Origin: Paramecium sonneborni
Lineage: Eukaryota; Ciliophora; Oligohymenophorea; Peniculida; Parameciidae
NCBI GenBank assembly: GCA_905182985.1
Contig: CAJJDN010000009.1
Span: 255,894 to 319,893 of the forward strand
Direction: 5' to 3'
DNA: 64,000 bases
The notes under the pieces were generated by a model. It was not told the origin of the DNA and did no database searches. It saw only the letters and a program-made list of their open reading frames with translations. Position numbers and translations under genes: made by a program. Positions 1 through 11,125 of the stretch are shown in pieces (within the stretch, counting starts at the first letter, position 1; the number at the start of each line of letters is the position of its first letter).

Positions 1-1525
1 TAATAGAATTCTGAGATTTTAACGAAAAAATGTCAAAAATCAATTTGAAAGCATCTATCAAACAAAAAGCATCATCATTATCTATATTATATATAATAAA
101 ATGGAAAACCCTCTTTATTTAGGCTATATAAATACCGTAAAGGAAATAAAAGATTAACAAGGAAGAACTGTGAAAATATTAAAATTTAGGTTTGCTCAAA
201 AATATATCCCATTTGTTTATTTAGAATGGGTTAAAGGTCCTTGTTAAAAATCTTTTAGAAAAGGAAGATGGTACAGATTTAGAAATTATGAAATTGAACA
301 GAATGTGTTAAGACGTATTCCTTTTTAGAATAATACTTATAGATTACTAAGTAAACTTGATTAAGAAGAATTGAATATTTAACCTATGAGAGAACCATAT
401 TCAAATATTTTAGGAATTATAGAAGATGTTGGTGAACTTAACTATCATTAAAGGTCTTATCCTTAAAAGATAATTAGAATTTTAAAAGAAGATGGAATAA
501 CTCAAGTTGAATTAAAACTAAAAAATTAGTTTGCAATTAAGAAAGAAGAATAATTCAAAGTTGGCAACATAATATATATTCAAGAATGTAAATATTAAGG
601 ACTAAACAATAATTAAATGGATTGGTATTCAACATTAACGAAAAACACTAAAATTTAATTCGATCTAGATGTTATTAGATAACATGTCCCATATGAAAGA
701 CTTGAATCTATTAAGAAACTTAACAAAATGTAGATTATCTAAGAAGAAATAACTGGATAAATACTGTGATTGTTTTAATTATAAATTTTCATTATCATAT
801 TCTTTAATATATTTTATTCTTATAATTATCTTTTTATAATCTACATGTTTATTTTAATTAAATAATAAAAGAATGTAATATTGTCATAATATCATTAATT
901 TAATAATTATTTATGAAAAATTTTCATCTGTTATTAGTATTAATTTCAACACTTTAAATTTCATATTCTGAAAAGATAAGAGTTTCATTATATAGTATTA
1001 ATAGTTGCTTAATATTTTAGTTGAATCACTTTGCCCTGATACTACAAGATTTATTTAATCTTCATTATTGAAAGCATTAAAAACACCATCGTTTGATGAA
1101 TTGGTTGAACTGAGATTTATTCCATATGGAAAGGCGTCATAAAATTAATAAAGTAATGGAAGTATCATTTTTAAATGCTAACATGGAGATTTAGAATGTT
1201 TTGGAAATAAATTATAAGCATGTGGTTTTAATGTACTTTCTGCTTAAAATGAGCAACTTAAATTTTTGATATGTATATAGAAAACGAGAAAGAGATAAAT
1301 AGAAGATTTTGAATCTGAATTAAAATCTTGTCTTCCTGATTTATGGGAAGGAGTTTTAAAATGTGCAAATGGTACTTAAGGAATAGAATTATTATGGGAA
1401 AATGGAGAAGAAACTCTTAACTTGGATCCAAAATTAACATACGTACCTTGGGTAACAGTAAATCATAAATTTGAAACTAAAGCTCATGAAATGATTGAAA
1501 GAAATATTGTTTAATGGGCATGTTA
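1..1525 (+). repeat. Repeat unit A, copy 1 (RPA-like + GILT genes)
   Basis: Bases 1-1525 reappear, as far as I can compare by eye without mismatch, as the reverse complement at 9490-11014, and their first 1158 bases reappear in direct orientation at 17387-18544 and 19430-20587 (61-1158 again at 20589-21686). The unit carries two complete genes. Only copy 1 contains the full GILT gene. Exact identity over 1.5 kb in an AT-rich ciliate genome means very recent duplication or scaffold misassembly. Confidence 0.95.
101..769 (+). CDS. OB-fold protein resembling replication protein A
   Basis: A 222-residue intronless frame in the ciliate code, starting at the first ATG after an AT-rich leader and ending at TGA. 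Residues about 100-180 resemble an RPA70-type single-stranded-DNA-binding OB fold: a 'GIIEDVGELNY' strand, then a basic strand, 'EDG-x-TQVELKL' and a 'FKVGNIIYIQECKYQG' strand, the order expected of an OB barrel. An N-terminal basic segment (residues 20-65) is rich in Lys, Arg and aromatics and could be a second small OB fold. No zinc ribbon is seen, so it is not a full-length RPA1 (usually over 600 residues). The family call rests on pattern similarity only. The gene lies about 145 bp upstream of the GILT gene in every copy of unit A. Confidence 0.5.
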
Positions 1526-1586
1526 ATTTGCAAACAAAGAAAAAGAAAAATATATTCAAATTGAGGCATGTTAAGAATATAATTGA
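913..1586 (+). CDS. GILT-family lysosomal thiol reductase, active site CxxT
   Basis: Spliced from 913-994 and 1021-1586 (26-nt intron, GTATTA...TTTTAG), giving 215 residues. Residues 1-19 form a signal peptide (hydrophobic Leu/Val/Ile core). The GILT signature CQHG-x2-EC-x2-N-x4-C is intact ('CQHGDLECFGNKLQAC'). Known GILTs reduce disulfides in the endo-lysosomal lumen with a CxxC site placed shortly after the first strand; here that position reads C-P-D-T, so the resolving cysteine is a threonine. Length fits the family. The same substitution is present in all copies of unit A. This is the only copy with the complete C-terminus. The family assignment is firm; whether a monothiol version still reduces disulfides is inference. 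Confidence 0.88.
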
Positions 1587-1614
1587 TAATGAATATTTAA
1601 TTCAATCAGATTCT

Positions 1615-2216
1615 TCATGCTCTTTTTCTTATTAATTAACAGCTCCTTGATCCTAACTTATTGATTGCTGATTTCTATTTAATTACTAATTTCTGATTTC
1701 GGTAAAAAGTATGAAATTATGATTGTGACAGACACTATAAACATTGAAAAAACGCTAATGATACAAAAAAACTGGATTCTTAAAAATATTATGGTTATTC
1801 ATATAACTAAAAGTCTATATGACCTAAAATTAAACCAATATTGTCAATTATTTTGAATCCTTCTTCTTATCTTAAGTTTTCACTAACATTATCAAAAATA
1901 AAATCATACAAAAGAATAATCTTGTTAGCCTTATTCTATATATAATATTGCTGGTTGTGGGTTGATATTATTTTCTTCAACAATGCCAAATTGTTCAAAT
2001 TCTAAAATAAACAAATTCATTACATAATCTTGCTTCATTTTATTTCAATATTTCATTTATATTTTTAAAAAAATTAAATTATTCTGGCGTAATTTAAGTA
2101 TTACGATCAGGATGGTATTCTAACATGACTCTTTTGTAAGCCGATCTTAAATCACTTTATTCTAATCTTCTTGTAATCTAATTATTTCTATAATTATATA
2201 ACTTTATATTGCTCAT
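1615..2216 (-). CDS. Small DnaJ (J-domain) protein, frame uncertain
   Basis: The ATG at 2216 opens a J domain of about 60 residues containing the diagnostic HPD ('LEYHPDRNT') after a basic helix. A likely 22-nt intron follows (GTAATG...TTTTAG), after which the frame runs about 35 residues to a TGA at 1904. A strongly coding-looking segment ('SENLRQEEGFKIIDNIGL') continues in the next frame to a TGA at 1615, so either an unrecognised intron or a single-base shift near 1910 separates them. J proteins stimulate Hsp70 ATPase; no other domain is visible. A second copy starts at 4123. Confidence 0.6.
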
Positions 2217-2484
2217 AAAAATTGATTGGTTTATTTTTATTAAATATATGTAAATTTTAAAGATTCCTATTGATATATATAAAACTTTGAAATAGATCCT
2301 TTAAAAGAGCTTAATATGGGACTTAAAAATGCCACATTGAAAAAAATTATTCCAATTTAATTTATCATCATAAAATTAATAATCACTCTTTTATTTTATA
2401 TTATATCAAGTGCAAATGACACGTAGAATTTTCTAAATATTTTTGTGAATAATTTAATATTCTTTTTATAATTCAATAATTATA

Positions 2485-3621
2485 ATGTTATTTTTATTGA
2501 TAATACATTATTTTAAGTGTGAGCAGATTCTTTTTAACAACAGTTATATCACAGAAATTAACAATATGAGTTTTACTTTAAATCAAGCAAGCCTCTATTT
2601 AATTTAGGTATCAGTTAAATTTCTATCTAAAAAGTTATAAATTGTTGAATTTCCAAAAGATCAAAGATTCTCATTATAATTGATAGTGGAAAGTAAATAA
2701 GATGGCAGAAATTCTACAATTATTAATTAAGACTAATTTCAATAGAAGTTTGAATTCCAAAGCATTTATATAAATAAGACAGATGAAATAGCTATTAATG
2801 TTTTATACTAAAAAATATGTAATTATTTAATAGAAGATATTCGACAATTCAAATATTCTCTATATTTAATAGAGTCCCCATAATAAGAGGTTTAATGTAA
2901 GTTTCCTTATTACTCATTAAATTGTTCACAATAACTTAGATCAGAGTAAATTCCGAATACTAAAATTACAGTGGGCAGAAAGAGCTGGATTTATTTTTAT
3001 TATAGAGTTGAATAGGCTGAATATTAGGTAATTAATAATTTTCTAAATAGTTATTAATAGAAAATGGCAAATCAGATGTTGGAGTGTCATTGGTTCCTTT
3101 TAATATTTCTCATTCTACAAAGCTACCTTCTTTTAATTCTTACTTTAATTTGATACCTTAAGAATACATCTATCAAGTGAAATTAAAACGATAAGGAAAT
3201 GAATCTGAATCAGTGCTAATAATTGGTTTCTATAATTTTAATCAAACATCAGAGGCAGAAATCAACTTATCCTTAGAGGAAATAATTACTGAAGATGTTT
3301 TCCCAATTTGGGGGATTATGGTTATAATTGGAGTAATAGTTTTAGCAATTTTGATTATAATTTACTTGGCGATCCAATTTAGAAGATAATTAAAAGTGCT
3401 TTCTCTAGATATTCCAGAGATTGGTATAGAAATTTTAGATAAATATATGCCATCTAAAAAGGCTTAAGTGGAAATGCTGAATGACTTTTGTTGTATCTGT
3501 CTTGTAAATTATGAAGAAAATGATATTGTGAGAGAAACTCCTTGTAATCATACTTTTCATGATAAATGTATAATTGAATGGTAAATTATCTTAAAATATA
3601 TGTTAAGGTTTAAAAAGAATA
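2485..3621 (+). CDS. RING-H2 membrane protein, copy 1 (3' truncated at an N)
   Basis: Identical to the 5' part of the complete copy at 4392-5800 and cut at the single N at 3622, just before the last zinc ligands. The ATG at 2485 is preferred over the in-frame ATG at 2566 because it adds a signal peptide (MLFLLIIHYFKC...). The 23-nt intron at 3028-3050 is present. The next base block (3623 on) restarts at the sequence of 1716, so the truncation is an assembly or rearrangement junction rather than a natural gene end. Confidence 0.75.
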
Positions 3622-3622
3622 N

Positions 3623-4123
3623 ATTATGATTGTGACAGACACTATAAACATTGAAAAAACGCTAATGATACAAAAAAACTGGATTCTTAAAAATATTATG
3701 GTTATTCATATAACTAAAAGTCTATATGACCTAAAATTAAACCAATATTGTCAATTATTTTGAATCCTTCTTCTTATCTTAAGTTTTCACTAACATTATC
3801 AAAAATAAAATCATACAAAAGAATAATCTTGTTAGCCTTATTCTATATATAATATTGCTGGTTGTGGGTTGATATTATTTTCTTCAACAATGCCAAATTG
3901 TTCAAATTCTAAAATAAACAAATTCATTACATAATCTTGCTTCATTTTATTTCAATATTTCATTTATATTTTTAAAAAAATTAAATTATTCTGGCGTAAT
4001 TTAAGTATTACGATCAGGATGGTATTCTAACATGACTCTTTTGTAAGCCGATCTTAAATCACTTTATTCTAATCTTCTTGTAATCTAATTATTTCTATAA
4101 TTATATAACTTTATATTGCTCAT
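3623..4123 (-). CDS. DnaJ-like protein, copy 2 (3' cut at junction)
   Basis: Second copy of the J-domain gene, starting at ATG 4123 and identical to 1716-2216. The 3' end is lost at the N junction (3622). J-domain HPD and the candidate 22-nt intron are the same as in copy 1. Because the sequence is identical, it adds no independent support for either reading frame of the C-terminus. Confidence 0.6.
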
Positions 4124-4391
4124 AAAAATTGATTGGTTTATTTTTATTAAATATATGTAAATTTTAAAGATTCCTATTGATATATATAAAACTTTGAAAT
4201 AGATCCTTTAAAAGAGCTTAATATGGGACTTAAAAATGCCACATTGAAAAAAATTATTCCAATTTAATTTATCATCATAAAATTAATAATCACTCTTTTA
4301 TTTTATATTATATCAAGTGCAAATGACACGTAGAATTTTCTAAATATTTTTGTGAATAATTTAATATTCTTTTTATAATTCAATAATTATA

Positions 4392-5800
4392 ATGTTATTT
4401 TTATTGATAATACATTATTTTAAGTGTGAGCAGATTCTTTTTAACAACAGTTATATCACAGAAATTAACAATATGAGTTTTACTTTAAATCAAGCAAGCC
4501 TCTATTTAATTTAGGTATCAGTTAAATTTCTATCTAAAAAGTTATAAATTGTTGAATTTCCAAAAGATCAAAGATTCTCATTATAATTGATAGTGGAAAG
4601 TAAATAAGATGGCAGAAATTCTACAATTATTAATTAAGACTAATTTCAATAGAAGTTTGAATTCCAAAGCATTTATATAAATAAGACAGATGAAATAGCT
4701 ATTAATGTTTTATACTAAAAAATATGTAATTATTTAATAGAAGATATTCGACAATTCAAATATTCTCTATATTTAATAGAGTCCCCATAATAAGAGGTTT
4801 AATGTAAGTTTCCTTATTACTCATTAAATTGTTCACAATAACTTAGATCAGAGTAAATTCCGAATACTAAAATTACAGTGGGCAGAAAGAGCTGGATTTA
4901 TTTTTATTATAGAGTTGAATAGGCTGAATATTAGGTAATTAATAATTTTCTAAATAGTTATTAATAGAAAATGGCAAATCAGATGTTGGAGTGTCATTGG
5001 TTCCTTTTAATATTTCTCATTCTACAAAGCTACCTTCTTTTAATTCTTACTTTAATTTGATACCTTAAGAATACATCTATCAAGTGAAATTAAAACGATA
5101 AGGAAATGAATCTGAATCAGTGCTAATAATTGGTTTCTATAATTTTAATCAAACATCAGAGGCAGAAATCAACTTATCCTTAGAGGAAATAATTACTGAA
5201 GATGTTTTCCCAATTTGGGGGATTATGGTTATAATTGGAGTAATAGTTTTAGCAATTTTGATTATAATTTACTTGGCGATCCAATTTAGAAGATAATTAA
5301 AAGTGCTTTCTCTAGATATTCCAGAGATTGGTATAGAAATTTTAGATAAATATATGCCATCTAAAAAGGCTTAAGTGGAAATGCTGAATGACTTTTGTTG
5401 TATCTGTCTTGTAAATTATGAAGAAAATGATATTGTGAGAGAAACTCCTTGTAATCATACTTTTCATGATAAATGTATAATTGAATGGTAAATTATCTTA
5501 AAATATATGTTAAGGTTTAAAAAGAATAAAAATTGCCCATATTGTAGATTGAACTTTACTGAAGAGGAGTTTTAAAGATTAATGATTTAAAAATAAACAG
5601 ATACAAGTCCAGAAAATAAAAAAAATTAAAACTCTAATTTTATTTAAAGAGTTACAAGTTTAAAAATTATTTAAACAACATCTCTGTAATAAAGAAGAAA
5701 TCTAGAAGATTCAAGTTCTTAATTAAATTAATTACAAGAAGTTCCATAATAAAATTTTGTTTAACCATTTAATATTTTTGATTAACTTGATTAAAATTGA
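4392..5800 (+). CDS. Type I membrane RING-H2 E3 ligase
   Basis: 452 residues after removal of two introns (4935-4957, 23 nt; 5488-5514, 27 nt ending AAG). Residues 1-12 are a signal peptide, followed by about 250 lumenal residues of no recognised fold, one transmembrane helix (about 275-297, Ile/Val/Leu-rich after 'VFPIWG'), and a cytosolic RING-H2 finger with the ligand order C-x2-C...C-x-H-x2-H/C...C-x2-C ('CCICLVNYEEND', 'CNHTFHDKC', 'NCPYCR'). This matches the Goliath/RNF13 architecture: lumenal domain, TM, RING, Q-rich tail. RING-H2 proteins recruit an E2 and ubiquitinate substrates at membranes. The 27-nt intron contains no in-frame stop, so its removal is inferred from the tighter RING spacing it gives. 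Confidence 0.85.
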
Positions 5801-5843
5801 AAATATAATTTATAATTAATAGATAAATAAAAATATTTTTATT

Positions 5844-7095
5844 ATGAATTCTAGTGAAATAAATAAGAAAATAGGGCATGCCATAGAATTAATGTAAATA
5901 GGTATCACACAATTTTATTAGGCAAAATGGAATTCCTTTCTAGTCAGGATTTAAGAGCTAAGATTTTTGCTTATGAGAAAATAAAATATGGTTGTGAATA
6001 TATTATCAAATATGAAGAACAACTTAAATCTAAAATGTCACAATCTTAATTAAAATTAGATATTGAAGACTATAAAAATTAATTCAATAAATTTAATTAG
6101 TTATAATTCATTTAAAATTTTAATGCAACAAATGAAATTGGTGATTTTATTAAATTAGGTATTTAAACTAAATGACAAAAGATTGCATTTAAGTAAATGA
6201 AAAACCAAATGTTAGAGATGATTCTATATTAATAGTTGAATCTATTAGAAGTATACTAAAAGAAGTAGCTCTTCCATTTAAATTTCCTTAATTATTTGCA
6301 AACAGTTATCATATATTTGATAAAATTCTTCTATATGGAGTAAAAATTATCATTATCTAAGCCTCCTAATTCTGGCAAAAAATATTTAGTTGAATATTGT
6401 GCTTCAATTACTAACTCAACATTTATAAATTTATCAATATCGTAATTAATAAAAAAGTAGTTTGATAAACCTATTGGATATTTTTAATAGATTTTTAATT
6501 ATGCTTTAAAGATGTAACCCTGTATAATTTTACTCTAAGACCTCGATTAATTAAGAAACTAAAATTTAAGTATTAATAGAAATAATATGAATATCATAAC
6601 TGAGTTATTAATAGTATTAGATAAATTAAAATCAGCTGCTTTTCCATAATTTTAAGTCATTGGAATAACGAGTTATCCTTGGAAATTAGAACCTTCAGTC
6701 AGAAGAAGGTAATATTTTTTGATAAAAAAATTAGATTCTCTAAAAGAATCTATATACCATTTCCAAATAATGAATAAATATAAGAATTTTTAAAATAAAA
6801 GTTTTCAAACATGAAAAATAATCTAACTTTGGTGTAGTTTGAAAAACTAGCAAATTTATTAGAAGGATACACAAGTTGTGATATTTTCAATATTCTTTAA
6901 TAAGCTTATGAGAATGTTGAGAATGATAGGAAATAAGAAATGAAAATATAATAACAATACTAAGAACCTATCTTAAAAAATGTAAAATTGATTGTAATTT
7001 AGGTTGATATTCTTGATGTACTTAAAAAATATAAATAAACGACTTCTTAAGATTATATAAAAAAATGTCTAGATTGGAAAGCAACGTTTGATTGA
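5844..7095 (+). CDS. VPS4-like MIT-AAA protein with degenerate Walker motifs
   Basis: 386 residues from five exons; introns at 5902-5921 (20 nt), 6159-6181 (23), 6340-6361 (22) and 6709-6734 (26). Residues about 5-75 form a three-helix MIT domain; from about 130 there is an AAA domain matching VPS4 in order ('ALPFKFPQLF', then the P-loop, then sensor and RRR). The P-loop reads GPPNSGKK: the Lys is kept but the following Thr/Ser is Lys. Walker B reads 'IILLQDLDQ' where VPS4 has IIFIDEID, so the catalytic Glu is lost. The arginine triplet 'SVRRRF' survives. VPS4 hydrolyses ATP to disassemble ESCRT-III; this paralogue probably binds or hydrolyses nucleotide poorly, which is inference. A second identical copy lies at 8188-9439; CHMP6 lies at 46.5 kb. 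Confidence 0.82.
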
Positions 7096-7143
7096 AATAA
7101 ATATTCAATATCAATTTTATTCTTAATATGCTTTAATTAAAAC

Positions 7144-8144
7144 TAATGTAAGTTTCCTTATTACTCATTAAATTGTTCACAATAACTTAGATCAGAGTAA
7201 ATTCCGAATACTAAAATTACAGTGGGCAGAAAGAGCTGGATTTATTTTTATTATAGAGTTGAATAGGCTGAATATTAGGTAATTAATAATTTTCTAAATA
7301 GTTATTAATAGAAAATGGCAAATCAGATGTTGGAGTGTCATTGGTTCCTTTTAATATTTCTCATTCTACAAAGCTACCTTCTTTTAATTCTTACTTTAAT
7401 TTGATACCTTAAGAATACATCTATCAAGTGAAATTAAAACGATAAGGAAATGAATCTGAATCAGTGCTAATAATTGGTTTCTATAATTTTAATCAAACAT
7501 CAGAGGCAGAAATCAACTTATCCTTAGAGGAAATAATTACTGAAGATGTTTTCCCAATTTGGGGGATTATGGTTATAATTGGAGTAATAGTTTTAGCAAT
7601 TTTGATTATAATTTACTTGGCGATCCAATTTAGAAGATAATTAAAAGTGCTTTCTCTAGATATTCCAGAGATTGGTATAGAAATTTTAGATAAATATATG
7701 CCATCTAAAAAGGCTTAAGTGGAAATGCTGAATGACTTTTGTTGTATCTGTCTTGTAAATTATGAAGAAAATGATATTGTGAGAGAAACTCCTTGTAATC
7801 ATACTTTTCATGATAAATGTATAATTGAATGGTAAATTATCTTAAAATATATGTTAAGGTTTAAAAAGAATAAAAATTGCCCATATTGTAGATTGAACTT
7901 TACTGAAGAGGAGTTTTAAAGATTAATGATTTAAAAATAAACAGATACAAGTCCAGAAAATAAAAAAAATTAAAACTCTAATTTTATTTAAAGAGTTACA
8001 AGTTTAAAAATTATTTAAACAACATCTCTGTAATAAAGAAGAAATCTAGAAGATTCAAGTTCTTAATTAAATTAATTACAAGAAGTTCCATAATAAAATT
8101 TTGTTTAACCATTTAATATTTTTGATTAACTTGATTAAAATTGA
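7144..8144 (+). pseudogene. RING-H2 gene fragment (5' truncated copy 3)
   Basis: The 3' two-thirds of the RING-H2 gene (lumenal part, TM and RING) without signal peptide or start codon, created by the tandem duplication boundary at 7144. Introns correspond to 7279-7301 and 7832-7858. It is directly preceded by the 3' end of the first VPS4-like gene, so no promoter or start is expected. If the duplication is real this is a non-functional fragment; if it is an assembly artefact it does not exist. Confidence 0.7.
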
Positions 8145-8187
8145 AAATATAATTTATAATTAATAGATAAATAAAAATATTTTTATT

Positions 8188-9439
8188 ATGAATTCTAGTG
8201 AAATAAATAAGAAAATAGGGCATGCCATAGAATTAATGTAAATAGGTATCACACAATTTTATTAGGCAAAATGGAATTCCTTTCTAGTCAGGATTTAAGA
8301 GCTAAGATTTTTGCTTATGAGAAAATAAAATATGGTTGTGAATATATTATCAAATATGAAGAACAACTTAAATCTAAAATGTCACAATCTTAATTAAAAT
8401 TAGATATTGAAGACTATAAAAATTAATTCAATAAATTTAATTAGTTATAATTCATTTAAAATTTTAATGCAACAAATGAAATTGGTGATTTTATTAAATT
8501 AGGTATTTAAACTAAATGACAAAAGATTGCATTTAAGTAAATGAAAAACCAAATGTTAGAGATGATTCTATATTAATAGTTGAATCTATTAGAAGTATAC
8601 TAAAAGAAGTAGCTCTTCCATTTAAATTTCCTTAATTATTTGCAAACAGTTATCATATATTTGATAAAATTCTTCTATATGGAGTAAAAATTATCATTAT
8701 CTAAGCCTCCTAATTCTGGCAAAAAATATTTAGTTGAATATTGTGCTTCAATTACTAACTCAACATTTATAAATTTATCAATATCGTAATTAATAAAAAA
8801 GTAGTTTGATAAACCTATTGGATATTTTTAATAGATTTTTAATTATGCTTTAAAGATGTAACCCTGTATAATTTTACTCTAAGACCTCGATTAATTAAGA
8901 AACTAAAATTTAAGTATTAATAGAAATAATATGAATATCATAACTGAGTTATTAATAGTATTAGATAAATTAAAATCAGCTGCTTTTCCATAATTTTAAG
9001 TCATTGGAATAACGAGTTATCCTTGGAAATTAGAACCTTCAGTCAGAAGAAGGTAATATTTTTTGATAAAAAAATTAGATTCTCTAAAAGAATCTATATA
9101 CCATTTCCAAATAATGAATAAATATAAGAATTTTTAAAATAAAAGTTTTCAAACATGAAAAATAATCTAACTTTGGTGTAGTTTGAAAAACTAGCAAATT
9201 TATTAGAAGGATACACAAGTTGTGATATTTTCAATATTCTTTAATAAGCTTATGAGAATGTTGAGAATGATAGGAAATAAGAAATGAAAATATAATAACA
9301 ATACTAAGAACCTATCTTAAAAAATGTAAAATTGATTGTAATTTAGGTTGATATTCTTGATGTACTTAAAAAATATAAATAAACGACTTCTTAAGATTAT
9401 ATAAAAAAATGTCTAGATTGGAAAGCAACGTTTGATTGA
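8188..9439 (+). CDS. VPS4-like MIT-AAA protein, copy 2
   Basis: Identical in sequence to 5844-7095 (offset 2344), with the same four introns and the same altered Walker A and Walker B motifs. It ends 48 bp before the end of the tandem block and is followed by the inverted unit A. Whether the macronucleus truly carries two copies depends on whether the tandem duplication is genuine. Confidence 0.75.
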
Positions 9440-9489
9440 AATAAATATTCAATATCAATTTTATTCTTAATATGCTTTAATTAAAACTA

Positions 9490-10102
9490 TAACATGCCCA
9501 TTAAACAATATTTCTTTCAATCATTTCATGAGCTTTAGTTTCAAATTTATGATTTACTGTTACCCAAGGTACGTATGTTAATTTTGGATCCAAGTTAAGA
9601 GTTTCTTCTCCATTTTCCCATAATAATTCTATTCCTTAAGTACCATTTGCACATTTTAAAACTCCTTCCCATAAATCAGGAAGACAAGATTTTAATTCAG
9701 ATTCAAAATCTTCTATTTATCTCTTTCTCGTTTTCTATATACATATCAAAAATTTAAGTTGCTCATTTTAAGCAGAAAGTACATTAAAACCACATGCTTA
9801 TAATTTATTTCCAAAACATTCTAAATCTCCATGTTAGCATTTAAAAATGATACTTCCATTACTTTATTAATTTTATGACGCCTTTCCATATGGAATAAAT
9901 CTCAGTTCAACCAATTCATCAAACGATGGTGTTTTTAATGCTTTCAATAATGAAGATTAAATAAATCTTGTAGTATCAGGGCAAAGTGATTCAACTAAAA
10001 TATTAAGCAACTATTAATACTATATAATGAAACTCTTATCTTTTCAGAATATGAAATTTAAAGTGTTGAAATTAATACTAATAACAGATGAAAATTTTTC
10101 AT
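9490..10102 (-). pseudogene. GILT gene, 3'-truncated inverted copy
   Basis: Starts at ATG 10102 and follows the complete copy (same 26-nt intron, signature and CxxT site) until the repeat boundary at 9490, where the reading frame runs into unrelated sequence of the VPS4-like duplicate. The last ~20 residues of GILT, including one Cys, are missing and replaced by a long read-through tail. Probably non-functional if the junction is real. Confidence 0.7.
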
Positions 10103-10245
10103 AAATAATTATTAAATTAATGATATTATGACAATATTACATTCTTTTATTATTTAATTAAAATAAACATGTAGATTATAAAAAGATAATTATAAGAATA
10201 AAATATATTAAAGAATATGATAATGAAAATTTATAATTAAAACAA

Positions 10246-10914
10246 TCACAGTATTTATCCAGTTATTTCTTCTTAGATAATCTACATTTTGTTAAGTTTC
10301 TTAATAGATTCAAGTCTTTCATATGGGACATGTTATCTAATAACATCTAGATCGAATTAAATTTTAGTGTTTTTCGTTAATGTTGAATACCAATCCATTT
10401 AATTATTGTTTAGTCCTTAATATTTACATTCTTGAATATATATTATGTTGCCAACTTTGAATTATTCTTCTTTCTTAATTGCAAACTAATTTTTTAGTTT
10501 TAATTCAACTTGAGTTATTCCATCTTCTTTTAAAATTCTAATTATCTTTTAAGGATAAGACCTTTAATGATAGTTAAGTTCACCAACATCTTCTATAATT
10601 CCTAAAATATTTGAATATGGTTCTCTCATAGGTTAAATATTCAATTCTTCTTAATCAAGTTTACTTAGTAATCTATAAGTATTATTCTAAAAAGGAATAC
10701 GTCTTAACACATTCTGTTCAATTTCATAATTTCTAAATCTGTACCATCTTCCTTTTCTAAAAGATTTTTAACAAGGACCTTTAACCCATTCTAAATAAAC
10801 AAATGGGATATATTTTTGAGCAAACCTAAATTTTAATATTTTCACAGTTCTTCCTTGTTAATCTTTTATTTCCTTTACGGTATTTATATAGCCTAAATAA
10901 AGAGGGTTTTCCAT
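10246..10914 (-). CDS. RPA-like OB-fold protein, inverted copy
   Basis: Reverse-complement copy of the gene at 101-769, with an intact 222-residue frame. Its 5' end points toward the HTH/zinc-finger cassette at 11.1 kb. See the first copy for the OB-fold evidence. Confidence 0.5.
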
Positions 10915-11125
10915 TTTATTATATATAATATAGATAATGATGATGCTTTTTGTTTGATAGATGCTTTCAAATTGATTTTTGACATTTTTTCGTTAAAATC
11001 TCAGAATTCTATTAGAATTTTGTTTCTTATTAATTCTGATATAGTACGTAGTAGCAAAAGGTTTTTAAACCTATTTGATTTTTAGATAATAATTAATTAA
11101 AAAAGTTATTGTAATATTTCCCTCC

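Larger units (their letters stand above)
1716..5528. repeat. Direct duplication 1716-3621 / 3623-5528 joined by one N
   Basis: The 1906 bases at 1716-3621 recur immediately as 3623-5528, separated by a single N (3622). The block contains the 3' part of the DnaJ-like gene and most of the RING-H2 gene. A lone N at the seam is typical of a scaffolder joining two contigs whose overlap was not collapsed. Confidence 0.9.
4800..9487 (+). repeat. 2344-bp tandem duplication (4800-7143 / 7144-9487)
   Basis: Bases 4800-7143 recur directly as 7144-9487 with a constant 2344-bp offset and no mismatch that I found. The unit begins inside the RING-H2 gene and contains the whole VPS4-like gene. The duplicate is followed at 9490 by the inverted unit A, with only a few shared bases at the joint. 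Confidence 0.92.
9490..11014 (-). repeat. Repeat unit A, inverted copy 2
   Basis: Exact reverse complement of 1-1525 (position p maps to 11015 minus p). Together with unit A at 17387 it forms the outer arms of a palindrome whose inner arms are the HTH/zinc-finger cassettes and whose loop holds ARMC9. The GILT gene in this copy loses its last ~20 codons at 9490. Confidence 0.93.
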
